A stretch of DNA of 64,000 nt, from NCBI RefSeq assembly GCF_000379105.1, contig NZ_KB900609.1, positions 5,096,438 through 5,160,437 of the forward strand. The letters run 5' to 3'. The position numbers and the translations under genes were made by a program. Positions 15,805 to 24,327 of the stretch are shown piece after piece. Below the pieces are notes generated by a model. The model did not search any database. It had not been told where the DNA came from and saw only the letters and a list, made by a program, of their open reading frames with translations. This DNA comes from Methylobacterium sp. WSM2598. GTDB lineage: Bacteria > Pseudomonadota > Alphaproteobacteria > Rhizobiales > Beijerinckiaceae. The first letter of the stretch is position 1. The number at the start of each line of letters is the position of its first letter.

Positions 15805-18800
15805 ATGAATGCCGACCCCGCCCCCGAGACGAAGCCCGTCGGCCCCGGCGACCAGGTGCTCCTGGTCGACGGCTCCTCCTTCATCTTCCGGGCCTATTTC
15901 CAGTCGATCAACCAGCCCGAGCGCTACAATTTCCGGCCCTCCGACGGGATGCCGACCGGCGCCGTGCGGCTGTTCTGCGCCAAGATCGCCCAGTTCGTGC
16001 AGGAGGGGGCGGCCGGGATCCAGCCGAGCCATCTCGGCATCGTCTTCGACAAGTCGGAGGGCTCGTTCCGCAAGGAGATCTTCCCGGACTACAAGGGCCA
16101 CCGGCCGGACGCGCCCGACGACCTCAAGCGGCAGATGCCGCTGATGCGGGAGGCGGTGCGGGCCTTCGGCCTGGAGCCGATCGAGCTCGAGCGCTACGAG
16201 GCGGACGACCTGATCGCCACCTACGCGCGGCAGGCGGAGGCGAGGGGGGCGGGCGTCATCATCGTGTCCTCCGACAAGGACCTGATGCAGCTCGTCGGCG
16301 AGCTCGTGCGCTTCTACGACTTCGAATCCGGGCAGAAGGGCAAGCCCGGCTACCGGCCCGAGCGCAACCTCGACGCCGCCGCCATCGTGGAGCGCTGGGA
16401 GGGCTTGAGCCCCGCCCAGATCGGCGACGCGCTGGCGCTGATCGGGGACACTTCCGACAACGTCCCGGGCGTGCCCGGCATCGGTCTCAAGACCGCCGCC
16501 GCGCTGCTCAAGGAATTCGGGAGCCTGGAGGCGCTGCTGGAGCGGGCGGCCGAGATCAAGCAGCCCAAGCGCCGCGAGACGCTGCTCGCGCATCTCGACC
16601 AGGCGCGGCTGTCGCGCCGGCTCGTCACCCTGGACGAGGCGGTGCCGGTGCCGGTGCCGCTGGAGGCCCTGCGCCTGCGCAAGCCCGACCCGGAGCGGCT
16701 CGTCGGCTTCCTGAAGGCGATGGAGTTCAACACGCTGACCCGGCGCATCGCCTCGCTGCTCCACGTCGATCCGGAGGCGGTGCGGCCCGATCCGGCCCTG
16801 CTCCCCGGGGGCGCCGCCGCCTACGCCAACGGGAAGGGCGGCAGCGACGCGACCCCGTTCTTCGGCGACGAGGCGACGGCGCCGCCCGCGCCCGAGACCG
16901 ATCCCTTCGCGGATCTCGACCTGCCCGACGCCCCGCCCAGGCCCCGCGGCCCCGCCGAGCCGACCCCCGGCCAAGTCGTGGCGGCCCGCGCCGCCGAGGC
17001 GGTGAAGCCGTTCGACACCGCCTCCTACGAGACGATCACCCGCCTCGACCGCCTCGACGCCTGGATCGCCGAGGCGGCGGAGGCCGGCGTGGTCGCGGTC
17101 GACACCGAGACCAATGCGCTCGACGCCCACCGGGCCGACCTCGTCGGCGTCTCGCTCGCCACGGCGCCCGGCCGCGCCGCCTACATCCCGCTCGCCCATC
17201 GCGGCAGCGAGGACCTGTTCGGCGAGGGGCTGCTCCCCGACCAGCTCCCCTGGGACGCGGTGCGGGCCCGCCTGAAGCCGCTGCTGGAGGATCCGGCGGT
17301 GCTCAAGGTCGGGCAGAACGTGAAGTACGACTGGCTGGTGCTCGTCCGCCACGGCATCGAGATCCAGCCCTACGACGACACGATGCTGATCTCCTACGTG
17401 CTCGATGCCGGCAAGGGCTCGCACGGCATGGACGAGCTGGCGCGGCGGCATCTCGGCCACCAGCCGATCACCTTCGCGGACGTGACGGGCACGGGCCGGG
17501 CCAAGGTCACCTTCGACCGCGTGCCCCTCGACAAGGCCACGGCCTACGCGGCCGAGGACGCGGACGTGACGCTGCGCCTGTGGCGCCTGATGAAGCCGCG
17601 GCTCGCCGCCGAGCACCGCGCCACCGTCTACGAGACCCTGGAGCGCCCCCTGGTGCCGGTGCTCGCCCGCATGGAGCGGGAGGGCATCCGGGTCGACCGC
17701 GACATGCTGAGCCGCCTCTCGGGGGATTTCTCGCAGTCGCTGGCCCGGCTCGAGGCCGAGATCCAGGAGATGGCCGGCGAGACCTTCTCGGTCTCCTCCC
17801 CCAAGCAGATCGGCGACATCCTGTTCGGCAAGCTCGGGCTGCCCGGCGCCAAGAAGACGCCGTCGGGCCAGTGGGCCACGCCCGCGACGCTGCTGGAGGA
17901 GCTCGCCACCCAGGGACACCCGCTGCCGCGCAAGATCCTGGAATGGCGCCAGCTCTCGAAGCTCAAATCGACCTACACGGACAGCCTGCAGGAGCATGCC
18001 GAGAGGGAGAGCGACCGCGTCCACACCTCCTTCGCGCTCGCCGCCACCACGACCGGGCGCCTCTCCTCCTCGGACCCGAACCTGCAGAACATTCCGATCC
18101 GCACCGAGGAGGGGCGGCGCATCCGCCAGGCCTTCGTGGCGGATGCCGGCCACCAGTTGATCTCGGCGGATTACAGCCAGATCGAGCTGCGGCTGCTCGC
18201 CCACATGGCCGACATCCCGCAGCTGCGCCAGGCCTTCGCGGACGGGCTCGACATCCACGCGGCGACCGCCTCGGCGATGTTCGGCGTCCCCTTGGGCGAG
18301 ATGACGCCGGATCTGCGGCGGCGGGCCAAGACGATCAATTTCGGCATCATCTACGGGATCTCGGCCTTCGGCCTCGCCGACCGGCTCGGCATCCCGCAGG
18401 GCGAGGCCTCGGCCTTCATCAAGCAGTATTTCGAGCGCTTCCCGGGCATCCGCGCCTATATCGAGGACACCAAGAAGGCCTGCCGGGACAAGGGCTACGT
18501 GACCACCCTGTTCGGGCGCGTCTGCCACTACCCGCAGATCCGCTCCAACAACCCGCAGGAGCGGGCCTCGGTGGAGCGGCAGGCGATCAACGCGCCGATC
18601 CAGGGCACGGCCGCCGACATCATCCGCCGCGCGATGGTGCGGATGGAGGGGGCGCTGGCCGGGGCGGGGCTCACCACCCGCATGCTGCTGCAGGTGCACG
18701 ACGAGCTGGTCTTCGAGGCGCCGCAGGACGAGGTCGCGCGGGCGCTGCCGATCATCGCCCGGGTGATGGAGGAGGCGCCCCAGCCGGCGGTGCGGCTCAC

Positions 18801-18855
18801 GGTGCCGCTCGCCGTCGAGGCCAAGGCGGCGGCGAACTGGCAGGAGGCGCATTGA
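15805..18855 (+). CDS. polA: DNA polymerase I with 5'-3' and 3'-5' exonuclease domains
   Basis: The 1016-residue protein has the full three-domain layout. A 5'-3' nuclease covers about residues 10-310 (YEADDLIATYA, SSDKDLMQL, GDTSDNVPGVPGIG). A 3'-5' proofreading domain follows from about 410 (VDTETNALDAHRADLVG). The polymerase domain has motif A with Asp789 (DYSQIELRLLAH), motif B (RRRAKTINFGIIYG) and motif C with Asp966 (VHDELVFE). It fills gaps and removes primers during replication and repair. The ATG at 15805 was chosen by homology, and the frame is open upstream. It is monocistronic, with a hairpin about 130 bases after the stop. Confidence 0.97.
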   Translation: MNADPAPETKPVGPGDQVLLVDGSSFIFRAYFQSINQPERYNFRPSDGMPTGAVRLFCAKIAQFVQEGAAGIQPSHLGIVFDKSEGSFRKEIFPDYKGHRPDAPDDLKRQMPLMREAVRAFGLEPIELERYEADDLIATYARQAEARGAGVIIVSSDKDLMQLVGELVRFYDFESGQKGKPGYRPERNLDAAAIVERWEGLSPAQIGDALALIGDTSDNVPGVPGIGLKTAAALLKEFGSLEALLERAAEIKQPKRRETLLAHLDQARLSRRLVTLDEAVPVPVPLEALRLRKPDPERLVGFLKAMEFNTLTRRIASLLHVDPEAVRPDPALLPGGAAAYANGKGGSDATPFFGDEATAPPAPETDPFADLDLPDAPPRPRGPAEPTPGQVVAARAAEAVKPFDTASYETITRLDRLDAWIAEAAEAGVVAVDTETNALDAHRADLVGVSLATAPGRAAYIPLAHRGSEDLFGEGLLPDQLPWDAVRARLKPLLEDPAVLKVGQNVKYDWLVLVRHGIEIQPYDDTMLISYVLDAGKGSHGMDELARRHLGHQPITFADVTGTGRAKVTFDRVPLDKATAYAAEDADVTLRLWRLMKPRLAAEHRATVYETLERPLVPVLARMEREGIRVDRDMLSRLSGDFSQSLARLEAEIQEMAGETFSVSSPKQIGDILFGKLGLPGAKKTPSGQWATPATLLEELATQGHPLPRKILEWRQLSKLKSTYTDSLQEHAERESDRVHTSFALAATTTGRLSSSDPNLQNIPIRTEEGRRIRQAFVADAGHQLISADYSQIELRLLAHMADIPQLRQAFADGLDIHAATASAMFGVPLGEMTPDLRRRAKTINFGIIYGISAFGLADRLGIPQGEASAFIKQYFERFPGIRAYIEDTKKACRDKGYVTTLFGRVCHYPQIRSNNPQERASVERQAINAPIQGTAADIIRRAMVRMEGALAGAGLTTRMLLQVHDELVFEAPQDEVARALPIIARVMEEAPQPAVRLTVPLAVEAKAAANWQEAH

Positions 18856-18986
18856 GGGGCGGTCCTCGATCGCCCGCGCCGGGTCCTGCCGAATGAGATT
18901 GCGCACGGCATGACGAGTTTGGACGGATCAGCGCAAGGGCGCGCACCGGGTTTGCTGGCGCACGGGCGACAGGATGCGCCGGATGT

Positions 18987-19026
18987 GGCACCCGCAACGC
19001 TCAGCACGGGGAGTGTTGCGGGTGCC
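18987..19026. terminator. bidirectional terminator between convergent polA and methyltransferase genes
   Basis: A perfect 12-bp stem (18987-18998 with 19015-19026) with a 16-nt loop lies between two convergent genes. It lacks a long T-run on either strand but is the only strong structure in this 209-base gap. Confidence 0.55.
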
Positions 19027-19064
19027 GCCGCGGTCGTGCCGAGCCGCCGACCGCGGCCCCGCCC

Positions 19065-19814
19065 TCAGACCCGGAAATACAGGCTGTGGTCGTGCCCGTT
19101 CAGGATGTCGACGGAGCGCACGATCGGGTTCTCGGCGTAGAACGCGGTGAGCTGCTCCTGGGTCGAGGCGAGGTCGCGGTACTCCCGCACGATGGCGCGC
19201 TCGTTGTCGCGCAGGACCCGCGAGGTCGGGTCGAGGTTGGTGAGGCAGACGAGGCCGGTCGGCGGGCAATCGACGCAGATCACCTCCAGGTCCGGCCGGT
19301 AGCGGCGCAGGATCGGCACCACCTTCCAGACGTCGCCCGTCCACATGGCCTTGTGCGCGTCCTCCCGCTCGGCCTCCGCGTCGCGGGTCGTCATCTCGGC
19401 GTTGAGCGGCATGCAATCGTGCAGCAGGATCAGGCCGTTCGGCGCGCTCGCGGCCTCCGCGTGGGCGATGTCGCGCAGCAGGAACTCGAACTGGTGCAGC
19501 CCGTCCAGGAAGGCCATGTCCACCCCGCCCCCGAGCAGCGCCCGCAGGTCGGTCTCGGCGAAGAAGCGGTCGCTCGTCATCTGGAACAGGAAGGTGCGGC
19601 GCTTGCCCGCCGTCACGTTCCGGTCGAGCCTGTAGTGCGGATCGACGCCGACCGCCGTGTCGCAGGGAATCCGCGCCAGCGTGTGCCCGAAATGGACGCC
19701 GATCTCCAGGTAGTGGCGGGTCTGCCGCTTGGCCGCGAGCGCGGCCAGGAAGTCCAGGTACAGGACGCCCCCGAAACCTCCCGGGACGGTGGCGGATCGG
19801 CCGGTCTTGAACAT
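19065..19814 (-). CDS. class I SAM-dependent methyltransferase (Methyltransf_24 type)
   Basis: A 249-residue protein with the SAM-binding motif I as YLEIGVHFGHTLARI, followed by an acidic strand end (VGVDPHYRL). A later segment VDMAFLDGLHQFEFLLRDI and LILLHDCMP fits the small-molecule or sugar methyltransferases of this class. A strong GGGAGGGGAGAGG ribosome-binding site precedes the ATG at 19814. The substrate cannot be read from context: neighbours are polA and an amidotransferase. Confidence 0.82.
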   Translation of the reverse strand: MFKTGRSATVPGGFGGVLYLDFLAALAAKRQTRHYLEIGVHFGHTLARIPCDTAVGVDPHYRLDRNVTAGKRRTFLFQMTSDRFFAETDLRALLGGGVDMAFLDGLHQFEFLLRDIAHAEAASAPNGLILLHDCMPLNAEMTTRDAEAEREDAHKAMWTGDVWKVVPILRRYRPDLEVICVDCPPTGLVCLTNLDPTSRVLRDNERAIVREYRDLASTQEQLTAFYAENPIVRSVDILNGHDHSLYFRV

Positions 19815-19890
19815 CCTCTCCCCTCCCTGCGACGCCGCCCGGCGGGCGGCGGGACGTAGGCGGCGCCTCCGGCCCGAGTCAAGGATCGGG

Positions 19891-20682
19891 TCAGGCCGCG
19901 ATGGCGCCCGGGACGGAATGCGGCGCGACGAGGCGCGGCGGCAGGGCGCCCCGGGCGATCAGGGTCGCGCCCTTCGGCACCACCTGCCAGCCCTCCCGGC
20001 AGCCGTCGATCGGCTCGGAGACTACCACCACCCCGCCGCCCGTCTCGCGCCAGTAGAGGCTCGGCGGGCGCCCGTCGCAGGCCCAGCGGAAGGCCGTCAG
20101 GCTGTCGCCGTCGCTCACCACCGCGGTGAGCCGCAGCGCCTCCTCGATGCCGGCCTCGCGCATCAGGCCGCGCACGCTCGCCACCGTGGCCTCCATGGCC
20201 GCGACCGGATCCTGCGCGAGGCCATTCGCCACGGCGAGCAGGAACAGGGCCTCGGAATCCGTCGAGCCGCAGCGCGCGTCGTAGAGCGGATCCGGGATCA
20301 GCGCCTCCAGCCGCCGCCTGATCCGGCCGTAGCCGCCGATCTGGCCGTTATGCATGAAGAGCAGCCGGCCATGCGCGAAGGGGTGGCAATTCGCCCGCGT
20401 CGTCGCGGTGCCGGTCGAGGCGCGCACGTGGGCCAGGAAGGTGCGGGCCCGGATCTGCCGGGCGAGGCTGCGCAGGTTCTCGTCCGACCAGGCCGGGCGC
20501 ACGTCGCGGAAGAGGCCCGGCTCGGGCCGGTCGCCGTACCAGCCGATGCCGAAGCCGTCGCCGTTCGTCTCGGTCTTGGCCTCGGCGGCGTGCAGGGACT
20601 GGTGGATGAGGGAGTGGGTCGGCGTGCAGACGAGGTCGTCGAGGTAGACAGGGTCGCCATGGTAGGCGAGGAAGCGGCACAT
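19891..20682 (-). CDS. class II glutamine amidotransferase (YafJ/EgtC-like)
   Basis: This 263-residue protein begins MCRFLAYHG, placing the N-terminal nucleophile Cys2 right after the initiator Met. It continues with NGDGFGIGWYG, FLAHVRASTGT and FMHNGQIGGYGRI, all hallmarks of the Ntn-type glutaminase domain. These stand-alone proteins hydrolyse gamma-glutamyl amides; EgtC acts in ergothioneine synthesis, and YafJ has no settled role. No other egt genes are nearby, so only the class is assigned. It is divergent from the receiver protein at 21013. Confidence 0.85.
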   Translation of the reverse strand: MCRFLAYHGDPVYLDDLVCTPTHSLIHQSLHAAEAKTETNGDGFGIGWYGDRPEPGLFRDVRPAWSDENLRSLARQIRARTFLAHVRASTGTATTRANCHPFAHGRLLFMHNGQIGGYGRIRRRLEALIPDPLYDARCGSTDSEALFLLAVANGLAQDPVAAMEATVASVRGLMREAGIEEALRLTAVVSDGDSLTAFRWACDGRPPSLYWRETGGGVVVVSEPIDGCREGWQVVPKGATLIARGALPPRLVAPHSVPGAIAA

Positions 20683-21012
20683 CGCCCGAACACCCGTGGG
20701 TTAGAGGCGCCCCGCGCCGGCCCCGCCCGCGCCGCCCGACGCCTTCATGGAAGCGTAACATTCCGATCGCGAAGGTGAACAGGCCGTTAATGCGCCCCCG
20801 CATGGCCCCCGGAGCGGCCCGGGCCGGGACGCATGACGATTAGTTCGCCCCGGCCCGGGATCGATGCGCGGCATCGCTCGTTGACCCCCGTCGGTCTTCC
20901 GACGTCCCAAAGCCCGCCCCGGCGGTCCCTCCACCTTCCGGACTCTTGTGACCGACCCTTGGCTGGGCCCTCCGCGGCAGCGGGATACTTTCACGAATTG
21001 AGAGGAGGCATC
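20683..21012. other. 330-base divergent intergenic region
   Basis: This holds the upstream regions of the amidotransferase (minus) and receiver gene (plus). A purine-rich GAGGAGG site lies just before the plus-strand ATG. I found no convincing sigma-factor pair or operator. Confidence 0.4.
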
Positions 21013-21402
21013 ATGGGCAAACTTGCGTCCGCCGGTCCGATCGCCGTGGTGGTGGAGGACGACGCGTCCGTGCGCGACTTCGCGGCGGCGATCCTCGAGG
21101 AGACGGATCTCGACGTGATCGCCTGCGCGAGCGCCGAGGATGCGCTCGACGTGATCCGCGCCCATCCCGACGAGGTCGCGCTGGTGTTCACGGATGTGGA
21201 CCTCGCGGGCGCGATGGATGGCGGGGCGCTCGCCCGCACGGTGGAGCGGGAATGGCCCGACGTGCGGGTGGTCGTGACCTCCGAGAAGGGGGCGCGGCCG
21301 GAGACCGACCACGCGGTCTACATGCGCAAGCCCTGGCGCCCCCTCGACGTGCTGGTCCAGGCCGAGCGCGCGACGCTGGAATCCTCGCGCCGGGCGGCGT
21401 GA
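21013..21402 (+). CDS. stand-alone response regulator receiver protein
   Basis: A single 129-residue receiver domain with the acidic pair in VVVEDDAS (residues 16-17), the phosphoacceptor region VFTDVDLAG (Asp61 or Asp63) and the conserved lysine in MRKPWRP. There is no output domain, so it must act by protein contact, like CheY or phosphorelay intermediates. The ATG at 21013 follows AGAGGAGG. No kinase is adjacent, so it is an orphan. The hairpin repeat element starts 29 bases downstream. Confidence 0.88.
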   Translation: MGKLASAGPIAVVVEDDASVRDFAAAILEETDLDVIACASAEDALDVIRAHPDEVALVFTDVDLAGAMDGGALARTVEREWPDVRVVVTSEKGARPETDHAVYMRKPWRPLDVLVQAERATLESSRRAA

Positions 21403-21430
21403 GGCGGGGGCCCGTCGCGCCGGCTCCTGA

Positions 21431-21520
21431 GCAGACTTGCGCGCGGCAACTCTGCTTAAGTCTCGTTATTGCATCATTTCTGCCGCCGAACCGGTGACCA
21501 TTTCGGCGAATGATGCTTAG
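21431..21520 (+). repeat. two-hairpin repeat element, copy A
   Basis: Hairpin 1: GCAGA (21431-21435) pairs with TCTGC (21451-21455), with TTGC/GCAA inside. Hairpin 2: outer arms GCATCATT (21471-21478) and AATGATGC (21509-21516) enclose CGCCGAA (21484-21490) and TTCGGCG (21502-21508). A second copy with the same spacing lies at 45752-45842. It sits between convergent genes, so it could end transcription, but it lacks a T-run. Confidence 0.75.
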
Positions 21521-21603
21521 AGCAGCGCCCGATCACGGTGCGGTCGGACGCCGCTCCAGGTCGTTGATCGTGCCGCATGTCCTGCGCTGAGCCGGCATCC
21601 GCC

Positions 21604-22644
21604 TCAGCGGGCGATGCCCTCGCGCGCGCCCTCGAAGCCCGCGAGCACGGCCGCGAGGTTGGGGCCGAGATGCTCGGACAGGTAGCCGCCCTCCTGCACC
21701 AGCACGGTCGGGAGCCGCAGCCGCGCGAGCGCGGCGCCGATCCGCGAGAAGCCCTCCGTGGTAACGGCGAGCCCGGCGAGCGGGTCGTGCACCGAGGCGT
21801 CGAGGCCGAGCGCCACCACCAGGGCGCCCGGCGCGAAGGCGCGGATCGTCCGCGCCGCCGCGTCGAGGGCCGCGAGGTAGCCCTCGTCCCCGGTCCCGAG
21901 GGGCAGGGGCAGGTTGCGGTTGGCGCCGAGCCCCGGGCCCTCGCCGCGCTCGTGCGCGTAGCCCCAGACGAAGGGGTAGAACCGCGCCGGATCCGCGTGG
22001 AGCGAGACCGTCAGCACCGTCGGGTCGGCGTAGAAGATGTCCTGCGTGCCGTTGCCGTGATGCACGTCCACGTCGAGGATCGCCACCCGGCCGTGCCGGG
22101 TGCGCAGCTGCGCCGCGGCCACCGCGCTGTTGTTGAGGAAGCAGAACCCGCTCGCCCGGTCCCGATAGGCGTGGTGGCCGGGGGGGCGGCAGAGCGCGTA
22201 GGCGGCGTCCTCCCCGTCGAGGACGAGCTGCGCCGCGCTCGCCGCCACGTCCGCCGCCGCGCAGGCCGCCGCGAAGGTGCCGGGGCCGATTGGGCAGGCG
22301 GTGTCGAGGGTGTGCCAGCCGAGCCGGCCGACGATGTGCTCCGGGTAGGTCGCCCGCTCGCGCATCGGGTGGATGTTGGCGACCATCTCGGGTGCGGCAT
22401 CCCCCAGGGCCGCCCAGGCGTCCCAGGCCTCGGCCAGGAAGGCGAGGTAGTCGGGGCCGTGCACCCGCGCCCGCGCCTCGTGCCCGAAGGCCTGCGGCGC
22501 CACGAGGGCGTGGCCCCCCGCGCGCAGGCCCGCGAGCAGCCGGTCGGCCCGCTCCGGCTGCTCGGTCGTGCGCGTGACGCGCCCGCGGACGAGGAAGAAT
22601 TGCGGGTCGTGGCCGCGGTGATCCTCGGTGTAGACGGCTCTCAT
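21604..22644 (-). CDS. histone-deacetylase family amidohydrolase (acetylpolyamine amidohydrolase-like)
   Basis: A 346-residue zinc hydrolase. The catalytic His pair is in PPGHHAYRD (His157, His158). Zinc ligands are in DVDVHHGNGT (Asp193, His195) and in the later GLDASVHDPLAG. Bacterial members remove acyl groups from polyamines or other small amides. The N-terminal MRAVYTEDHRGHDP resembles acetylpolyamine amidohydrolases. The ATG at 22644 overlaps the stop of the GntR gene (ATGA), so the two are translationally coupled. It probably acts on a compound handled by the divergent aldolase/transporter operon (inference). Confidence 0.88.
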   Translation of the reverse strand: MRAVYTEDHRGHDPQFFLVRGRVTRTTEQPERADRLLAGLRAGGHALVAPQAFGHEARARVHGPDYLAFLAEAWDAWAALGDAAPEMVANIHPMRERATYPEHIVGRLGWHTLDTACPIGPGTFAAACAAADVAASAAQLVLDGEDAAYALCRPPGHHAYRDRASGFCFLNNSAVAAAQLRTRHGRVAILDVDVHHGNGTQDIFYADPTVLTVSLHADPARFYPFVWGYAHERGEGPGLGANRNLPLPLGTGDEGYLAALDAAARTIRAFAPGALVVALGLDASVHDPLAGLAVTTEGFSRIGAALARLRLPTVLVQEGGYLSEHLGPNLAAVLAGFEGAREGIAR

Positions 22645-23342
22645 GGGGACTCCGGGTGCGGGGAGAGGGCGCGCGCGAGCCGGCCGACCTCGCGCCACGC
22701 CACGCCGACATGGTGGTCGACATGGGCGACGATGCGCTCGGCATGGCCCGCCTCGATTGCCGCCAGCACCGGCTCGTGGGTGCGGGCGATGGCGTGCGGA
22801 TCGTCGTAGAGGTGGCCGATCAGGCCGATCACCACCTTCAGCTCCGAGGCGAGGCCGTCGAACAGCCGCAGCAGCCGGCCATTGCCGGCGATCTCGCAGA
22901 CGAGGCGGTGGAAGCCGTAATCCGCCTCGACGATCAGGGAGGCGTCGTCCCGCGCGGCCGCGGCGTAGAGCGCGTCGAGCTGGGCGCGCAGGGCCGCCCG
23001 CCCGGCCGGCGTCAGCCGCCTCGCCGCCTCCACGGCCGCGTGGCGCTCGATGCACAGGCGCAGGTCGTAGAGCTCGTCCACGTCGCCGGCCGAGATCTCG
23101 CGCACGAAGAAGCCCCGCCGCGGATGCGCCCGCAGCAGGCCCTGGCTCTCCAGGAGCCGCGCCGCCTCGCGCACCGGGGCCCGGCTGATGCCGAGCTCCC
23201 GCGCCACCGCCGCCTCCGCCACCTTGGTCCCCGGCGCGAGCCGACCGCTCGTGATCGCCGCGGTGAGGCCGCGGGCGACCTGCCGCACGAGATCCTGGTC
23301 AGCGGGCACCGGCAGGCCGACGGGGGGAGACAACGGGCGCAT
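22641..23342 (-). CDS. GntR family transcription regulator (FadR/FCD type)
   Basis: A 233-residue protein. Residues about 20-85 form a winged helix (LVRQVARGLTAAITSGRLAPG, then ELGISRAPVREAARLLESQGLL). An all-helical FCD-type ligand domain follows, with His/Asp residues (YGFHRLVCE, RTHEPVLAAIEAG, VDHHVGV) likely to bind a metal and an organic acid. It is co-translated with the deacetylase and divergent from the aldolase/importer operon, separated by 120 bases. It is the obvious candidate to control both. Confidence 0.9.
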   Translation of the reverse strand: MRPLSPPVGLPVPADQDLVRQVARGLTAAITSGRLAPGTKVAEAAVARELGISRAPVREAARLLESQGLLRAHPRRGFFVREISAGDVDELYDLRLCIERHAAVEAARRLTPAGRAALRAQLDALYAAAARDDASLIVEADYGFHRLVCEIAGNGRLLRLFDGLASELKVVIGLIGHLYDDPHAIARTHEPVLAAIEAGHAERIVAHVDHHVGVAWREVGRLARALSPHPESP

Positions 23343-23462
23343 GACACCTCCGGCGGCAGAGTGTGCACCCGGTAAGCGTCGATTGTCGACGCTTTCGGCT
23401 TGATCCGCCGCGGGGAGCGGGCCAGTCTGCCGCCATCGTCGCCGTCGCAGGAGACTCCGGCC

Positions 23463-24221
23463 ATGCCCTCCCCCCGCACACCCGAGGAGCAGGCGATCCG
23501 CCTCGACCTCGCGGCCGCCTACCGGCTGATCCACCGCCTCGGCCTCGACGACAGCATCTACACCCACATCTCGGCCCGGCTGCCGGGGCCGGAGCACCGC
23601 TTCCTGATCAATCCCTTCGGGCTGCGCTTCGAGGAGGTCACGGCCGGCAACCTCGTCACCGTCGACCTCGACGGGCAGGTCATCGACGATCCCCACGGGC
23701 GGGGCATCAACCCGGCGGGCTTCACCATCCACAGCGCCATCCACGCGGCGCGGGAGGACGCGCTCTGCGTCCTGCACACGCACACCGTCGCGGGCGTCGC
23801 CGTCTCCTGCCAGGAGGAGGGGCTGCTGCCCCTCAATCAATGGTCCATGCAGTTCACGGACCGCATCGCCTATCATGCCTATGAGGGCATCGCCCTCGAC
23901 CTCGACGAGCGCGCGCGGCTGGTCGCGGATCTCGGCGACCGGTTCGTGATGATCCTGCGCAACCACGGCCTGCTCACCTGCGGGCGCAGCGTCGGCGAGG
24001 CGTTCCGGCTCATGCACAACATGGAGCGCTCCTGCCGGGCGCAGCTCGCGATCCAGGCCGCGGGTGCCCCGCTGGTCCGCCCCTCGGCCGCCATCGCCCG
24101 CAAGACCGCCGGGCAGTACGCGCAGTTCGGCGAGAAGGTGGCCGCCGGCGCCCTGGAGGACGTCGAGTGGGCGGCCTTCAAGCGCATGCTGGAGCGCAGC
24201 GACCCGGATTACCGGGACTGA
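23463..24221 (+). CDS. class II aldolase/adducin family protein
   Basis: A 252-residue metal-dependent aldolase-like protein. Zinc ligands are visible as LHTHTVAG (His105, His107) and RNHGLLTCG (His168). The family includes fuculose-phosphate aldolase, epimerases and decarboxylases, and the substrate is not predictable here. The ATG at 23463 follows CAGGAG. It is the first gene of the plus-strand unit that continues into an importer, so it probably processes the imported compound or its product. Confidence 0.88.
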   Translation: MPSPRTPEEQAIRLDLAAAYRLIHRLGLDDSIYTHISARLPGPEHRFLINPFGLRFEEVTAGNLVTVDLDGQVIDDPHGRGINPAGFTIHSAIHAAREDALCVLHTHTVAGVAVSCQEEGLLPLNQWSMQFTDRIAYHAYEGIALDLDERARLVADLGDRFVMILRNHGLLTCGRSVGEAFRLMHNMERSCRAQLAIQAAGAPLVRPSAAIARKTAGQYAQFGEKVAAGALEDVEWAAFKRMLERSDPDYRD

Positions 24222-24327
24222 CGCCGCCGGGCGTCGCGGCCGTGCGGCGGGGCGCGCCGCCGCGGCCGCCTCTCCAACACGGCGCGACGGGCGCGCGATC
24301 GGCATCGAGGCAGCGGAGACGGCGGAG

